Positions 47,583 to 56,978 of a stretch of DNA of 64,000 nt are shown in pieces. The position numbers and the translations under genes are program-made. Within the stretch, counting starts at the first letter, position 1. Every line of letters begins with the position of its first letter. Source of the stretch: Peribacillus glennii (lineage in GTDB: Bacteria; Bacillota; Bacilli; Bacillales; DSM-1321); contig NZ_QVTD01000006.1 in assembly GCF_003429105.1 (NCBI RefSeq), positions 124,001 to 188,000 of the forward strand, given 5' to 3'. Below the pieces are notes generated by a model, which did not search any database, was not told where the DNA came from, and saw nothing but the letters and a program-made list of their open reading frames with translations.

Positions 47583-48461
47583 TTAATGCTTTTCACGTAT
47601 ATGTTCCTGTACAATCCCGGTAAAAGCCTGGACCTGTTTTAATTGAAAGGAAGATTCATAACCGCACAGCCATGTATCCCGTTCCAAATAATGATTATGT
47701 TCATCAAACAATGGGATCTTAAAAATATTTTCATCTTTATCATGCAGTGTAATCGCCGGGAGTATCGCATATCCGATCCCATTGAAAACCATCTGCTTGC
47801 AGGTTTCGATCTGGTCGACCACAATCGTGTTTTTGGGAGCCGTCTGAAAGTGGCGAAACCACCAATCCTGGATTTCTTGATAATAATTGGAATCGCTCTT
47901 AAATTGAATAAATGGCCGGTCGGTTTCCAAAACCTGCTCAAGTCTGACCATTTCTGTATCCACAAGATAAAGCATGTCTTTGAATAAATGCTTTTTAACA
48001 CCTTTCCAGTCCGGCGTACCCCTAATAATCCCGATATGGGCCTGCCCATCATAAAGCGACCTTAAAATCTCACTGCTCCAGCCAGTGATCAAAGAAATTT
48101 TCGCATGCGGATATGTTTGCACGAATTTCTTCAATACTTTCGGCAGCCAGTTTTGCCCGACAATAGTGGCACAGGCGATTTTCAATGTCCCATACACTTC
48201 ATGCTCCATTGCCTGGATACTTTCCTTAATCTTTTCTTCTTTCGCAAGCATCTCATTGGCGAGCCGGACAACCGCTTCCCCAGCCGGAGTCAGGGAAAGA
48301 CCTTTTTGCGAGCGGAGAAACAATTTCGTCCCCCACTCCTTTTCAATTGTTTGCAGCCTCTGTGACAGTGCCGGCTGTGAGACGAATAATCTTTCCGCAG
48401 CCTTTCTCATATTCATTTCCTGGGCGAGCACTGACAATAGCTGGTATTCTGAAAACGACAT
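47583..48461 (-). CDS. ccpC: LysR-type regulator CcpC
   Basis: Citrate-responsive repressor/activator of TCA-branch genes (citZ, citB) in B. subtilis. 292 residues: winged helix NMRKAAERLFVSQPALSQRLQTI (about 18-40) and a periplasmic-binding-like effector domain (KISLITGWSSEILRSLYDG, HIGIIRGTPDWKG). Sequence matches CcpC/YkuM throughout. ATG at 48461 with AAGG 8 nt upstream; GTG at 48470 is too close to it. The ykuN-ykuP flavodoxin genes that follow ccpC in B. subtilis are missing here. Confidence 0.93.
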   Translation of the reverse strand: MSFSEYQLLSVLAQEMNMRKAAERLFVSQPALSQRLQTIEKEWGTKLFLRSQKGLSLTPAGEAVVRLANEMLAKEEKIKESIQAMEHEVYGTLKIACATIVGQNWLPKVLKKFVQTYPHAKISLITGWSSEILRSLYDGQAHIGIIRGTPDWKGVKKHLFKDMLYLVDTEMVRLEQVLETDRPFIQFKSDSNYYQEIQDWWFRHFQTAPKNTIVVDQIETCKQMVFNGIGYAILPAITLHDKDENIFKIPLFDEHNHYLERDTWLCGYESSFQLKQVQAFTGIVQEHIREKH

Positions 48462-48527
48462 GGTCTTCACTGCCTTGATTAATATTTTTTATCTTGGATA
48501 TTTGCCCTCTTTATTCCGGAAAAACCA

Positions 48528-50045
48528 TTAATCCTCTTTCTGTTCCTTCTTTGGCAGAAGAAGCAGCAGGACGAAGCTTATTACCGCAAAAAGGAGAATG
48601 ATTAGATAGACGGTATGGAGGGAAAGAGTAAGTCCTGACTGCAGAACCTCCACAGCTTTTGCAGGGAGACTCTTTCGCTCTTCGCTGTTTAAGAGAAGGT
48701 TTGCGGAATCAATCGTCAAATGTTTACCTGAGCCATTATTTTCAGCCAAATATTCCGCGAGCCGCGAGTTCATGATCCCCCCCAGCAGGGCAGCCCCTAC
48801 CGTATTCCCGATATTTCTCATGAACATATTCGACGCTGTGGCAATCCCTCTTCTTTCCCAAGTTACTGTATCCTGGATCATGACTATGAAAGATGTCGAG
48901 GTAAGCCCCATGCCGATACCAACAAGAAAAGAACCAATTGCCGCAATCAAAGGACCCGCATCCGGAGGCATACAAACCAATACCACGCTTCCCGCGATCA
49001 GTGAAACCCCTCCAAGGACAGAAGTAGATTTGAAGCCTATTTTCATAAGCAAGTAACCCGCAATCGTGGAGGCGATCGGCCATCCAATCGACATAGCCGT
49101 CAGCGTGAATCCTGCAACCGTCGGGGAACGTTCCATCACACCCTGGACGAACGTCGGAAGAAATGTCGATAGCCCAATGATTATGACTCCAGTAGCAAGA
49201 GATACAATGTTTGCAATGAGGATCGATCTTTCCTGCCAAATTTCAAAAGGCATCATCGGTTCGGACACTTTCTTTTCCTGCCTGACAAATAGTGCCAAGG
49301 CAGCGGCAGCTAGCGCAGCCAGTCCAATCACCTGAGGGGAAGACCAGGCCCAGTGTACCCCTCCTTCCACTAGAATCAGCATGATTGCACAGACCGCCAG
49401 CGTTAGCAGAAAAGCACCCTGATAATCGATGTTCTGTTTTTTCCTTTCGATGTTTTCATGGAGGAAAAGCCAGAGACCCAACATGGATAATAAGCCAAGC
49501 GGGATATTGATCCAGAATACGAGCCGCCATGTCAGGGATTCCACAAGGATTCCTCCTAACGCGGGCCCCAAGACGGCGGAGATTCCCCAAACGCTCGATA
49601 AATAACCCTGGACACGGGCTCGCTCGTGTTTTTCATAAATATCGCCGATGATCGTGGTTGCTACCGGGGCCACTGCGCCGGCACCGAGCCCCTGGATAAA
49701 GCGGTACATGATAAGCTCCTCCATTGAGCCGGCAAATCCGCAAAGCACTGAGCCTATCAAGAAAATGATGATTCCAATCGTTAAAATCGGCTTTCGGCCA
49801 AATAAATCGGATAGCTTTCCATATATGAGCACCGTAACAGCATTCATCAATAAATAACCGGAAAACACCCAGGTATACAGGGAAAAACCTCCAAGATCAC
49901 TGACAATCGCCGGCATGGCTGTCGAAACGATGGTTCCTTCTATGGCCCCCATGAACATGGCCAGCATAATGGCGGCCAGGATAAACGGCCGTTTCAGGAT
50001 CCTGTTTTCATCCGAGGAAGCGCCTTTTGTTTGTCCCATTTTCAT
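48528..50045 (-). CDS. DHA2-family MFS multidrug exporter (14 TM)
   Basis: 505 residues with 14 hydrophobic segments. Motif A-like GKLSDLFGRKPIL, motif D1-like acidic residue in AMFMGAIEGTIVSTAMPAI, and motif C GISAVLGPALGG typical of drug:H+ antiporters (EmrB/QacA type). Substrate unknown. The gene lies between ccpC and ykuL, a position without an exporter in B. subtilis, so it is probably an insertion. ATG at 50045; the ribosome site is weak (GAGTG). Confidence 0.88.
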   Translation of the reverse strand: MKMGQTKGASSDENRILKRPFILAAIMLAMFMGAIEGTIVSTAMPAIVSDLGGFSLYTWVFSGYLLMNAVTVLIYGKLSDLFGRKPILTIGIIIFLIGSVLCGFAGSMEELIMYRFIQGLGAGAVAPVATTIIGDIYEKHERARVQGYLSSVWGISAVLGPALGGILVESLTWRLVFWINIPLGLLSMLGLWLFLHENIERKKQNIDYQGAFLLTLAVCAIMLILVEGGVHWAWSSPQVIGLAALAAAALALFVRQEKKVSEPMMPFEIWQERSILIANIVSLATGVIIIGLSTFLPTFVQGVMERSPTVAGFTLTAMSIGWPIASTIAGYLLMKIGFKSTSVLGGVSLIAGSVVLVCMPPDAGPLIAAIGSFLVGIGMGLTSTSFIVMIQDTVTWERRGIATASNMFMRNIGNTVGAALLGGIMNSRLAEYLAENNGSGKHLTIDSANLLLNSEERKSLPAKAVEVLQSGLTLSLHTVYLIILLFAVISFVLLLLLPKKEQKED

Positions 50046-50063
50046 AAATCACACTCACTCGTA

Positions 50064-50093
50064 AAAATAAACCAGCCCCCGAAATGGAGGCTT
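50064..50093 (-). terminator. Likely darB terminator
   Basis: AGCCTCC-ATTTC-GGGGGCT followed on the - strand by GGTTTATTTTT. Confidence 0.5.
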
Positions 50094-50108
50094 TTAAACG
50101 GTTTTTTG

Positions 50109-50546
50109 TTAGTTTTCCTTATTGGTGTCGTAAACCTTTTTCAGGACTGCTCTCCTTGTGAGGATTCCTTCAAAAACACCCTCCTCATTTTCCACACAGA
50201 CAAAAGCGTGGTCAATCAATAGCTGCAGCCCTTTTTCCATGGCATCCTCCGTACGCAGCCTCGGTATATCCCGATTCATGATTTCCGATACTTTTTTATT
50301 TTCCAGCGTTTCGAATTCTATTCTCTGCAATCCTAAAATGGAATCAAGAATTACCGGAGTACTGATCAAGCCTTGAAGCTTATACATCGGATCAAGGACA
50401 GGAATGGCCGTGTAACCGCTTTTAGTCAAAACCAGGAGCGCGTGCTCTAAATTATTGGCAACCTGAACGTGGGCAACTCTTTCAGATGGAATCAAAAGGT
50501 CCATCACGCTTGTTTCCAGCAGCTCATCATCATGTGTACCGATCAT
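50109..50546 (-). CDS. darB: CBS-domain protein YkuL (DarB/CbpB), c-di-AMP sensor
   Basis: 145 residues consisting of two CBS motifs: LIPSERVAHVQVANNLEHAL to LQGLISTPVILD, and NRDIPRLRTEDAMEKGLQLL to FEGILTRRAVLKK. It matches B. subtilis YkuL/DarB, which binds c-di-AMP and, when free, activates the (p)ppGpp synthetase Rel and pyruvate carboxylase. Start ATG at 50546 with AAGGGG 7 nt upstream; a longer GTG/ATG start would contain the site. pyc lies in this window too. Confidence 0.9.
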   Translation of the reverse strand: MIGTHDDELLETSVMDLLIPSERVAHVQVANNLEHALLVLTKSGYTAIPVLDPMYKLQGLISTPVILDSILGLQRIEFETLENKKVSEIMNRDIPRLRTEDAMEKGLQLLIDHAFVCVENEEGVFEGILTRRAVLKKVYDTNKEN

Positions 50547-50699
50547 GTTAAAACCCCTTACCATATGCTTGTTTTTTTATTCTCCACTTCTAGTTTATCA
50601 CAGGAATGGCAAACTTTCTTGTGATAGTTTACATATGGCAAGGAAATATGGGGGCCTAATATATAAGTTGATTTTGGCATTTTTGCAGGAAATATCTTT

Positions 50700-50852
50700 T
50701 CATCCCTTGCTGGTTTCAATGTTCTTCCGTACATAACCGCAGTCTGGGCAATCGTAAATGACGTTTTGGTTGGATTGCGCCGTGAGGACAGCATCCATAT
50801 TACGCTGGGCCTTACAGACCGGGCATATCACAACCGGCATATCCATATTCAT
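50700..50852 (-). CDS. ykzF: Small zinc-ribbon protein, YkzF-like
   Basis: A 50-residue protein with two CxxC pairs (VVICPVCKAQR and YDCPDCGYVRK), expected to bind zinc. It lies between ykuJ and ykuL like B. subtilis ykzF. ATG at 50852 has GGAGGG 8 nt upstream. ykuK, present between ykuJ and ykzF in B. subtilis, is absent. Confidence 0.75.
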   Translation of the reverse strand: MNMDMPVVICPVCKAQRNMDAVLTAQSNQNVIYDCPDCGYVRKNIETSKG

Positions 50853-50926
50853 ATTGGCATCCCTCCGCCATTAGGTTGTGTATTTAGTAGTATTTCATTC
50901 GGAGCCGGTTTTTCCGGCATGAAAAA

Positions 50927-50961
50927 ACCCGCCTGCACTGGTTTTGGCAAAACGGGTTATC
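50927..50961 (-). terminator. Probable ykuJ terminator
   Basis: AACCCG...CGGGTT with a large internal loop, followed by TTTT on the - strand. Confidence 0.5.
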
Positions 50962-50980
50962 AGAAATTATGTTTGGTTGA

Positions 50981-51220
50981 TTAAGACTGAAGCAAATCAA
51001 AAATTTCGATGGTAATCATATCGATATTATCAAACTGATATTTCGATGATTTCGTTTTTTCATTGAATACTTCCAATTCGAACATTTCCGTTTTGCTGAA
51101 ATATGTAACCTGGCATTTCTTCTCTCCATCTATTTCAAAAAAACGCTGAGCCGATTCAGTTTCTTTCGCTTGCTCCTGAAGATTCTTTAATCTGGTAAGG
51201 ATGCCTTGCAATTGAGACAT
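50981..51220 (-). CDS. ykuJ: YkuJ family protein
   Basis: 79 residues: an N-terminal coiled coil (SQLQGILTRLKNLQEQAKET) and a small alpha/beta part (FFEIDGEKKCQVTYFSKTEMFELEVF). It matches YkuJ of known fold and unknown function. ATG at 51220 follows AGGGGAGG. Confidence 0.9.
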   Translation of the reverse strand: MSQLQGILTRLKNLQEQAKETESAQRFFEIDGEKKCQVTYFSKTEMFELEVFNEKTKSSKYQFDNIDMITIEIFDLLQS

Positions 51221-51405
51221 GTTACCTCCCCTTTCTAATTGAAACCTTTTTCCATAGGTTTCACTATATCATATATTTCTATCCAATAACCACAACCGGC
51301 CTGAATTCAGAATAATTCAATTAGTTTTCTTTACAGGGCCTTAATAACAGAATAAAATATTACCTGTAATTTGTACAAGAATAAATGAGTCGGGAGTGTT
51401 GTTTT

Positions 51406-52368
51406 TTGGGGAAAATAATCGAAATTGACAAAAGAATTTCATTAATTGACGGCAATGATTTAAACCGGAAGCTCCGTACAGGGACCTATTTGCTAAGGGA
51501 ACGGGATATCACGATTGTAGAAACATCCGCGAGCCCATCCATCCCTTATCTTTTAGACGGGCTGTCACAGCTTGGAATCAGTCCGGAGGAGATAAAATAC
51601 ATTATTTTAACGCATATTCACCTCGACCATGCCGGTGGAGCGGGGCTGTTGCTTGATAAATGCCCGAATGCAAGCGTAATTGTACATAAAAAAGGAGCCA
51701 GGCACCTGGAAGACCCATCAAGGCTCATTGCAGGAGCAAAGGCTGTTTACGGCGATGATTTTGATACACTTTTTGACCCGATCATCCCAATTCCTCCAGA
51801 AAGAATCATCATAAAAGAACACAGGGAAACACTCTCCATCTCAGAAACATCCATACTTACTTTTTTCGACACACCTGGGCACGCAAACCACCATCTCAGT
51901 ATTTACGATCAGGTCTCAAATGGAATGTTTTCCGGCGATACGGTAGGTATCTATTACAGGGAACTGGATCCGGATGATATTGAATTTTATCTGCCAACCA
52001 CGTCACCTAACCAATTTAATCCTGGGGCCATGCTTGCTGCTGCAGATCTTTATGAAGACTTGGGAATCGACAAGATTTACTTCGGCCATTTTGGTGCCTC
52101 ATCCAATCCCGGCCAAGTATACAGGGATTTAAAGTATTGGCTTCCGATTTTTCTTGAAACAGCTGCAGATGCCCATGCAGCAAACGGGGCATTCGAAGAT
52201 AAGCTATCTTCCCTTTCCGAAGGGCTCTATGACAGGGTAAGGGATTTTTTAAGGCAGAAGGGAATTGCGGACAGCCACCCTGTATATGAAATATTGGCGC
52301 TTGACCTGCGGGTATGTTCAATGGGTTTGCTTGACTATTTACTAAAACAGGAACAACTTCAATCTTGA
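51406..52368 (+). CDS. Metallo-beta-lactamase-fold hydrolase
   Basis: About 320 residues. Metal site THIHLDHAGG, second His in DTPGHANHHLS and Asp in GMFSGDTVGIYY, then FGHFG: a complete binuclear MBL set. The C-terminal 90 residues are helical (LETAADAHAANGAFEDKL). It resembles the glyoxalase II-like branch but lacks a clear substrate signature. TTG at 51406 with GGGAG 9 nt upstream is preferred over the ATG at 51385, which has no ribosome site. Not part of the B. subtilis yku cluster. Confidence 0.83.
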   Translation: MGKIIEIDKRISLIDGNDLNRKLRTGTYLLRERDITIVETSASPSIPYLLDGLSQLGISPEEIKYIILTHIHLDHAGGAGLLLDKCPNASVIVHKKGARHLEDPSRLIAGAKAVYGDDFDTLFDPIIPIPPERIIIKEHRETLSISETSILTFFDTPGHANHHLSIYDQVSNGMFSGDTVGIYYRELDPDDIEFYLPTTSPNQFNPGAMLAAADLYEDLGIDKIYFGHFGASSNPGQVYRDLKYWLPIFLETAADAHAANGAFEDKLSSLSEGLYDRVRDFLRQKGIADSHPVYEILALDLRVCSMGLLDYLLKQEQLQS

Positions 52369-52448
52369 AGCTAAGCAGGAGTTGCCCCCAAATCATTCTT
52401 TTTAGAGTATAATGACAGGAGAATGAATGAGAAATTGGAGGCCGATTT

Positions 52449-52685
52449 ATGGAGAAAATCACCTTATATACACAACCAGACTGCCCTCCCTGTAAAATCG
52501 TGAAAATGTTCTTGCAGGAATACAATCTGAGTTTCACTGAAAGGGATATAAAAAAAGACAATAAAGCCCGTTCTGAATTAACGGACAAATACGGTTCTTA
52601 TTCAACTCCGACAACCGTCATTGGCGATACAGTGATAATCGGATTCGACCAGGAAAAATTAAAACAGGCGCTTCGCATTATCTAA
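52449..52685 (+). CDS. Glutaredoxin-like protein
   Basis: 78 residues with thioredoxin fold: active site CPPC (TLYTQPDCPPCKIVKMFL), cis-Pro STPTTVIGD and GFDQEKLKQAL. This NrdH/glutaredoxin-like size group reduces disulphides; the partner is unknown. ATG at 52449 has GGAGG about 8 nt upstream. It is 80 nt after the MBL gene and may be co-transcribed with it. Confidence 0.86.
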   Translation: MEKITLYTQPDCPPCKIVKMFLQEYNLSFTERDIKKDNKARSELTDKYGSYSTPTTVIGDTVIIGFDQEKLKQALRII

Positions 52686-52694
52686 TAGGCGTCA

Positions 52695-52730
52695 AAAAAG
52701 CCTTCTGGCATCGATCAGAAGGCTTTTTTC
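52695..52730. terminator. Bidirectional terminator after the glutaredoxin-like gene
   Basis: AAAAAAGCCTTCTG-GCATCGAT-CAGAAGGCTTTTTT, symmetric, between convergent genes. Confidence 0.88.
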
Positions 52731-52774
52731 TGTTAATCAATTCCATTGCCGCTTGCACTTCTGCCGAGAATGAA

Positions 52775-53005
52775 TCATTTAACAGACCAATATAATATGT
52801 ATCCTAAAACTAAAATGAAAAAAAGAGCAAATGAAAGGAATACCGGGTTTCGCAAATATGGATGTTGCTGGATCTTTTCATCGATTTGTGTATCATACTC
52901 CCCTTTTAGAGCTTTCTGCGTTCTTCCAGCGACCAGCGTGTATACAAGGGAAACAAGGACAATTCCGACAGCAAGAGCCATTAACACCCAGATGAACGTG
53001 CTCAC
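52775..53005 (-). CDS. Small membrane protein, two TM segments
   Basis: 76 residues with hydrophobic segments TFIWVLMALAVGIVLVSLVY and FLSFALFFILVLGYILYW, separated by a charged loop of about 30 residues (QKALKGEYDTQIDEKIQQHP). No family recognised. GTG at 53005 with GGAGGG 8 nt upstream is a good start. It follows ykuI in the same direction with a 69-nt gap. Confidence 0.7.
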   Translation of the reverse strand: MSTFIWVLMALAVGIVLVSLVYTLVAGRTQKALKGEYDTQIDEKIQQHPYLRNPVFLSFALFFILVLGYILYWSVK

Positions 53006-53074
53006 GATTCATTCCCTCCAAGGTATATTTATGCTTAGAGTGACTCGGGCCTTTCCATTTTATTCAGACGTGTT

Positions 53075-54283
53075 TCAAAGAAGCGCTTCATTTTCGTATA
53101 GATAAGCGTAAGAAAGGTCCATAAAGAGAAAGTCATCGTTTGTTAACGGATAGGAGAAAGTACGGATCATTTCGCCTGTCTCGATGTCACTGTACAGGTC
53201 TGAGAGGATTCCCCTTTTCTCGTACGTCATTTTGATGATGTTTTCCAAAAAATAAGGCCGCCAGCTCCAGTTTTTATTTAGATACTCCTTCTGGATGATC
53301 CAGCTTCCGCTCTTGTGCAAGAGGATGTTAGGAGACTTTTGGAACCCTTTTTCATCACAAACATAAAAACGGAAACACATCGATTCCAGGGACTGCGCAA
53401 GAGCCATCAACAATTTCTCATAATTATCCAGCTTTTTATGCTTGGTGATTAAGGATTGGATTTCTTGGTTAAAATCCAGCGTTTTTTGATAGATCGCGTT
53501 TAATTTCTTTTTTTCATAACCTATGAAGCTTTCACATTCACTGCGGAATTTTTCCATTAGCAGATTTTTATCGATCAAGTTTGCAGAAGGGTGGGCAAGA
53601 TAAAAACCCTGATAGTAACGGGCGCAGTTCTTCCAGGCAAACATGAGCTGGTGTTCTTGCTCAATATGCTCAAATAACAGATTTGCACCAATCTTTCTTG
53701 CCAGCATGCTGAGTGAAAAAAGAATGACCTGATAGGAATCAACGCCAGTTTTCCTAAGTTTATCCAAATTCACCTTCAAAATATGTGGTGATATTTGGGC
53801 AATCCGATTCAAATGGCTTTCTTCGCCAAGATGGTCAAGTGCAATTTTTATTCCGTACGTCTTATAGTATGTCAGCAAATGCTGCAATGGCTCCAGGTTA
53901 TGTGAATAATCCGTATCGGAAATCTCCAGGACAACCCGCTGCATTTGATCCGGTTGCAAATATTTCTTCAGAATATCCAAAAAATTCTCGCCATGGTCAA
54001 ACAGCAAAAGATTAGGGTCCCGGTTAATGAAAATCAGGAAGTTTTCTTCATTGGCAAGGATTTTCCGAAGGGCTGATTCGAGAACATAATTATCAACATC
54101 AATCCTGTATTCTTCCGGAATGGACGGATCCTGAAAGAAAGGTCCAAGGCTGATATGCTCCTTGCCTCTGGAAAACCGGCCGAGTATTTCATAACCGATT
54201 ACCCGGTGTTCATCCGCACTGAATATCGGCTGGTAAAATGGCTGAATCCTTTCAACTTCCGTCAATATTTCCATAGCATCCAT
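53075..54283 (-). CDS. ykuI: EAL-domain protein YkuI
   Basis: 402 residues: N-terminal EAL domain (about 1-245) and C-terminal PAS-like domain, as in B. subtilis YkuI. The signature EAL is here EIL (GYEILGRF), and DDFGTG is replaced by ALDHLGEE, so c-di-GMP hydrolysis is doubtful; YkuI of B. subtilis binds c-di-GMP but is considered inactive. Likely a c-di-GMP receptor. ATG at 54283 with AAGGAGG 7 nt upstream. Confidence 0.92.
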   Translation of the reverse strand: MDAMEILTEVERIQPFYQPIFSADEHRVIGYEILGRFSRGKEHISLGPFFQDPSIPEEYRIDVDNYVLESALRKILANEENFLIFINRDPNLLLFDHGENFLDILKKYLQPDQMQRVVLEISDTDYSHNLEPLQHLLTYYKTYGIKIALDHLGEESHLNRIAQISPHILKVNLDKLRKTGVDSYQVILFSLSMLARKIGANLLFEHIEQEHQLMFAWKNCARYYQGFYLAHPSANLIDKNLLMEKFRSECESFIGYEKKKLNAIYQKTLDFNQEIQSLITKHKKLDNYEKLLMALAQSLESMCFRFYVCDEKGFQKSPNILLHKSGSWIIQKEYLNKNWSWRPYFLENIIKMTYEKRGILSDLYSDIETGEMIRTFSYPLTNDDFLFMDLSYAYLYENEALL

Positions 54284-54536
54284 TTAGGTACCTCCTTCAC
54301 GCTTCCTCACCAAACTCTAATCCCTGGCCAAATCATTGGGAAACTTGGATCGGCTACGCCTTCAGCTAAATTATACCATTGTCTCGAAATAATATATGAA
54401 CCAGGTGCTTCGCAAAACCAATATGTAAGAACCCTGGGCAGCATAAAAATAAAACCGGTTCCCTGGCTTGATTTTCAGAATGGCCTCCAGTGATCACAAG
54501 GAGGATTCTTAAACCACATCCGGGAACAGGTTCCTT

Positions 54537-54842
54537 TTACTGATGCGCTATGAGTTTGTTAAGCTGCATAAAGGTCTTTAAAATAATCCTTCTTTTATAG
54601 TAGCCTCTTTTCTTGACAACCAGGTCATTTAAAACGGCAACAACTTCGCCCGAATCCTCGAAGGTTTCAAATCCGGAAATATGAATCCTGATCAAACCAA
54701 GATTAGAGGGGATAAGCAGGATTTCATAAATACGCTCATTTCTCATGTTATCCCTCATTTCTCTCATTTGCCTTGCCATTTCCATGGGAGGGCCCGGATA
54801 AAAGCCGCGCAGGTTAGAACGGGAAAAATAGGGGTATGACAA
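54537..54842 (-). CDS. Hypothetical protein downstream of the SLC13 permease
   Basis: Up to 101 residues; the first part is Met/Arg-rich (PMEMARQMREMRDNMRNERI), the second alpha/beta (IYEILLIPSNLGLIRIHISG). No family recognised. The TTG at 54842 overlaps the permease gene by 29 nt and has no ribosome site; ATG at 54785 (MEMARQ) is an equally possible start. Probably co-transcribed with the permease. The gap 54284-54536 shows no gene. Confidence 0.5.
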   Translation of the reverse strand: MSYPYFSRSNLRGFYPGPPMEMARQMREMRDNMRNERIYEILLIPSNLGLIRIHISGFETFEDSGEVVAVLNDLVVKKRGYYKRRIILKTFMQLNKLIAHQ

Positions 54843-56670
54843 AAATCATGATGATGCCTATGAGGATTTGCAATAAAATCCCAATCAGCGCAAAATCCTT
54901 ATACTTATATTCTCCAGCCGTCATTGCCAACGCATTGGTAGGGGAGGCAACTGGCGTGGAGAATGCCATGGACGCAGCTATGGCAACGCATAGCAAAAAC
55001 GGGTAAGGGCTGTAATGCAGCGAGACAGCGCTTAAGAATGCAATGGGCGCAATTAACACAGCAGCGGCAGCATTTGAAATAAATTGGCCAAGCATCATCG
55101 TAAGTATATAGAAGCCTGCAAGCAGGGCATAAGGGCCATAACCGCCCAAAATGTCATTGATCCCGCCAGATATGAGTTCCGCCCCTCCCGTCTTTTCAAA
55201 TGCGTGTGTTATCGGTAGCATCGCTGCAAGAAGGAAGACAGCTTCCCAGTTTATTTGTTGGTACGCCTCCTCAATGGACCTGACACAGCCTGCTGCAATC
55301 ATCAGGAAAGCGGCAACTAAAACAGACATCACCGGAGGTATGATATCGATCGCAAGCAGAACCAGCATCAACCCCATTATTCCGGCAGCAATCGGTGCTT
55401 TCCCTTTCGGAAAGGCCTCTTCCTTAACCTCGGATTCACTGCCAACTACAATGACATCCTGCAAATCCTGGGAAATCCTGTTAATATTCTCCCATTCGCC
55501 GTGAATCAAGAGAGCATCACCTGGCTTTAACTGTTCTGTACCCACATCCGCCTGGATATATTCCCCTTTTCGGTTGATCGCGAGAACGCTGCACTGGTAT
55601 TTTTCACGGAAATGTATGTCTTTTAGTGTCTGGTTTTCATAATCAGAGTGTGGGACAATCAAAATTTCTGTCAAGCCGAATTTGCTGCCGAGGAAATGTT
55701 TCCTGATTGCCTCTGCGTTGAAATTTCTCAATTCCAATTCGTAATCCTCTGCCAATCGCTTAACGGATGCCCCCTCTCCAAAAACAAGGATGATATCCTC
55801 CGGATGCAGCACTTCATCCGCATTGACTGAAAATGTATGGTTTTGCTCACCCGGAGGAAACTGCATATCTTTTAAATTCCTGGTGATTTCAATAACAGTG
55901 ATTTCATACTTTACCGGCAGGATAAGATCGGATAACCTTTCGCCCACTATATCTGAATCTGCGGGAATATTAAGGTAGAACAGCCGGTCATAGACCTTGT
56001 ACATACCAGCAAGCTCCGAAGCGGAAATATCTTTACCGCTATTGTTTGTATTCACGGACTCGTCCGGAAGGAGTTTTCGGCCCAATGTCAACATAAAGAT
56101 AATTCCGGCCGCAAGGACAACAAGGCCAACCGGAGTGAAATCGAACATACTAAATGGATCGAATCCATTTTCCCTTAACACATCACCCACAATCATGTTA
56201 GGAGGAGTTGATATCAATGTCAGGACCCCGCCCAGGCTGCTTGCATACGCGAGCGGAAGCAGAAATCGCGACGGGCTTGTTCTTTGCTTAAGGGCCATGC
56301 TTGTCACAATGGGGAGCAGTACAGCAACGGTCGCAGTCCCGCTCAAAAAGCCGCTGGACAGCCCGGCTGCAAGCATCACAATCACAAGAAGCCTTCGTTC
56401 ACTTCGTGCGCCCATCCTCAGGAAATAGCTGCCAAGCCCTTCGGCAACGCCAGTATTGAAAATTCCCGCACTTACGATATATAATCCCGCAATCATTAAT
56501 ACAACGGGATTGGAAAAGCCTTCCAGAGTCTCCTCGACGGTAAGGACGCCCGAAATTCCCAGCGCTAAAAGGGCCGTCAGGGCGATTAAATCAGATCGGA
56601 ATTTTCCATGTATGAACATAGCAATAGTTACGACAATGATGATAATTGTAAAAAGCATTGGCTGAGTCAT
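54814..56670 (-). CDS. SLC13-type anion permease with two TrkA-C domains
   Basis: 618 residues: about six N-terminal membrane helices, two soluble TrkA_C/RCK_C domains (around residues 215-305 and 320-395), then about six C-terminal helices. SLC13/DASS motifs: STPPNMIVG and, at the end, FSTPVASPTNALAMTAG. Members carry sulphate, dicarboxylates or other anions with sodium; substrate unknown here. The RCK_C domains suggest ligand gating. ATG at 56670 follows GGGGG. A structured repeat lies directly upstream. Confidence 0.9.
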   Translation of the reverse strand: MTQPMLFTIIIIVVTIAMFIHGKFRSDLIALTALLALGISGVLTVEETLEGFSNPVVLMIAGLYIVSAGIFNTGVAEGLGSYFLRMGARSERRLLVIVMLAAGLSSGFLSGTATVAVLLPIVTSMALKQRTSPSRFLLPLAYASSLGGVLTLISTPPNMIVGDVLRENGFDPFSMFDFTPVGLVVLAAGIIFMLTLGRKLLPDESVNTNNSGKDISASELAGMYKVYDRLFYLNIPADSDIVGERLSDLILPVKYEITVIEITRNLKDMQFPPGEQNHTFSVNADEVLHPEDIILVFGEGASVKRLAEDYELELRNFNAEAIRKHFLGSKFGLTEILIVPHSDYENQTLKDIHFREKYQCSVLAINRKGEYIQADVGTEQLKPGDALLIHGEWENINRISQDLQDVIVVGSESEVKEEAFPKGKAPIAAGIMGLMLVLLAIDIIPPVMSVLVAAFLMIAAGCVRSIEEAYQQINWEAVFLLAAMLPITHAFEKTGGAELISGGINDILGGYGPYALLAGFYILTMMLGQFISNAAAAVLIAPIAFLSAVSLHYSPYPFLLCVAIAASMAFSTPVASPTNALAMTAGEYKYKDFALIGILLQILIGIIMIFVIPLFFPF

Positions 56671-56693
56671 TCTATACCCCCGGGGTTGTCTTG

Positions 56694-56841
56694 GCAGAAA
56701 GGAAAGTTATGAATCTTTCCTTTCTGCATAAATCAGAACACAGACTGTGCCTTCGTCTGTGTGACCCACCTCATGTGGGCCTCACTGCGCCTTTTGTCTT
56801 CGCCTTAAAAAGGCTCACCAATCGGCGAGTTTTCTAATATC
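56694..56841 (-). repeat. Structured dispersed element, copy 2
   Basis: On the - strand it begins TATTAGAAAACTCG and contains CTCGCCGATTGGTGAG, GCCTTTTTAAGGC, GGCGCAGTGAGGCCCACA, CACAGAC...GTCTGTG and ends in a perfect 13-bp hairpin GCAGAAAGGAAAG...CTTTCCTTTCTGC. Order and wording match copy 1 at 41266-41428. It ends 24 nt before the permease start codon. Confidence 0.7.
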
Positions 56842-56978
56842 TGCAAGGATATTTTGTCTCTATATTTTAATATCCCTGTCGCATAAAAGTAATGAAGAAA
56901 AGTATAATATATTCTTCTTTTTATGTATATTGTTTGTTAGTATGAGGAAGTAACGTTTTTTTAGATAGGTTGATTATC

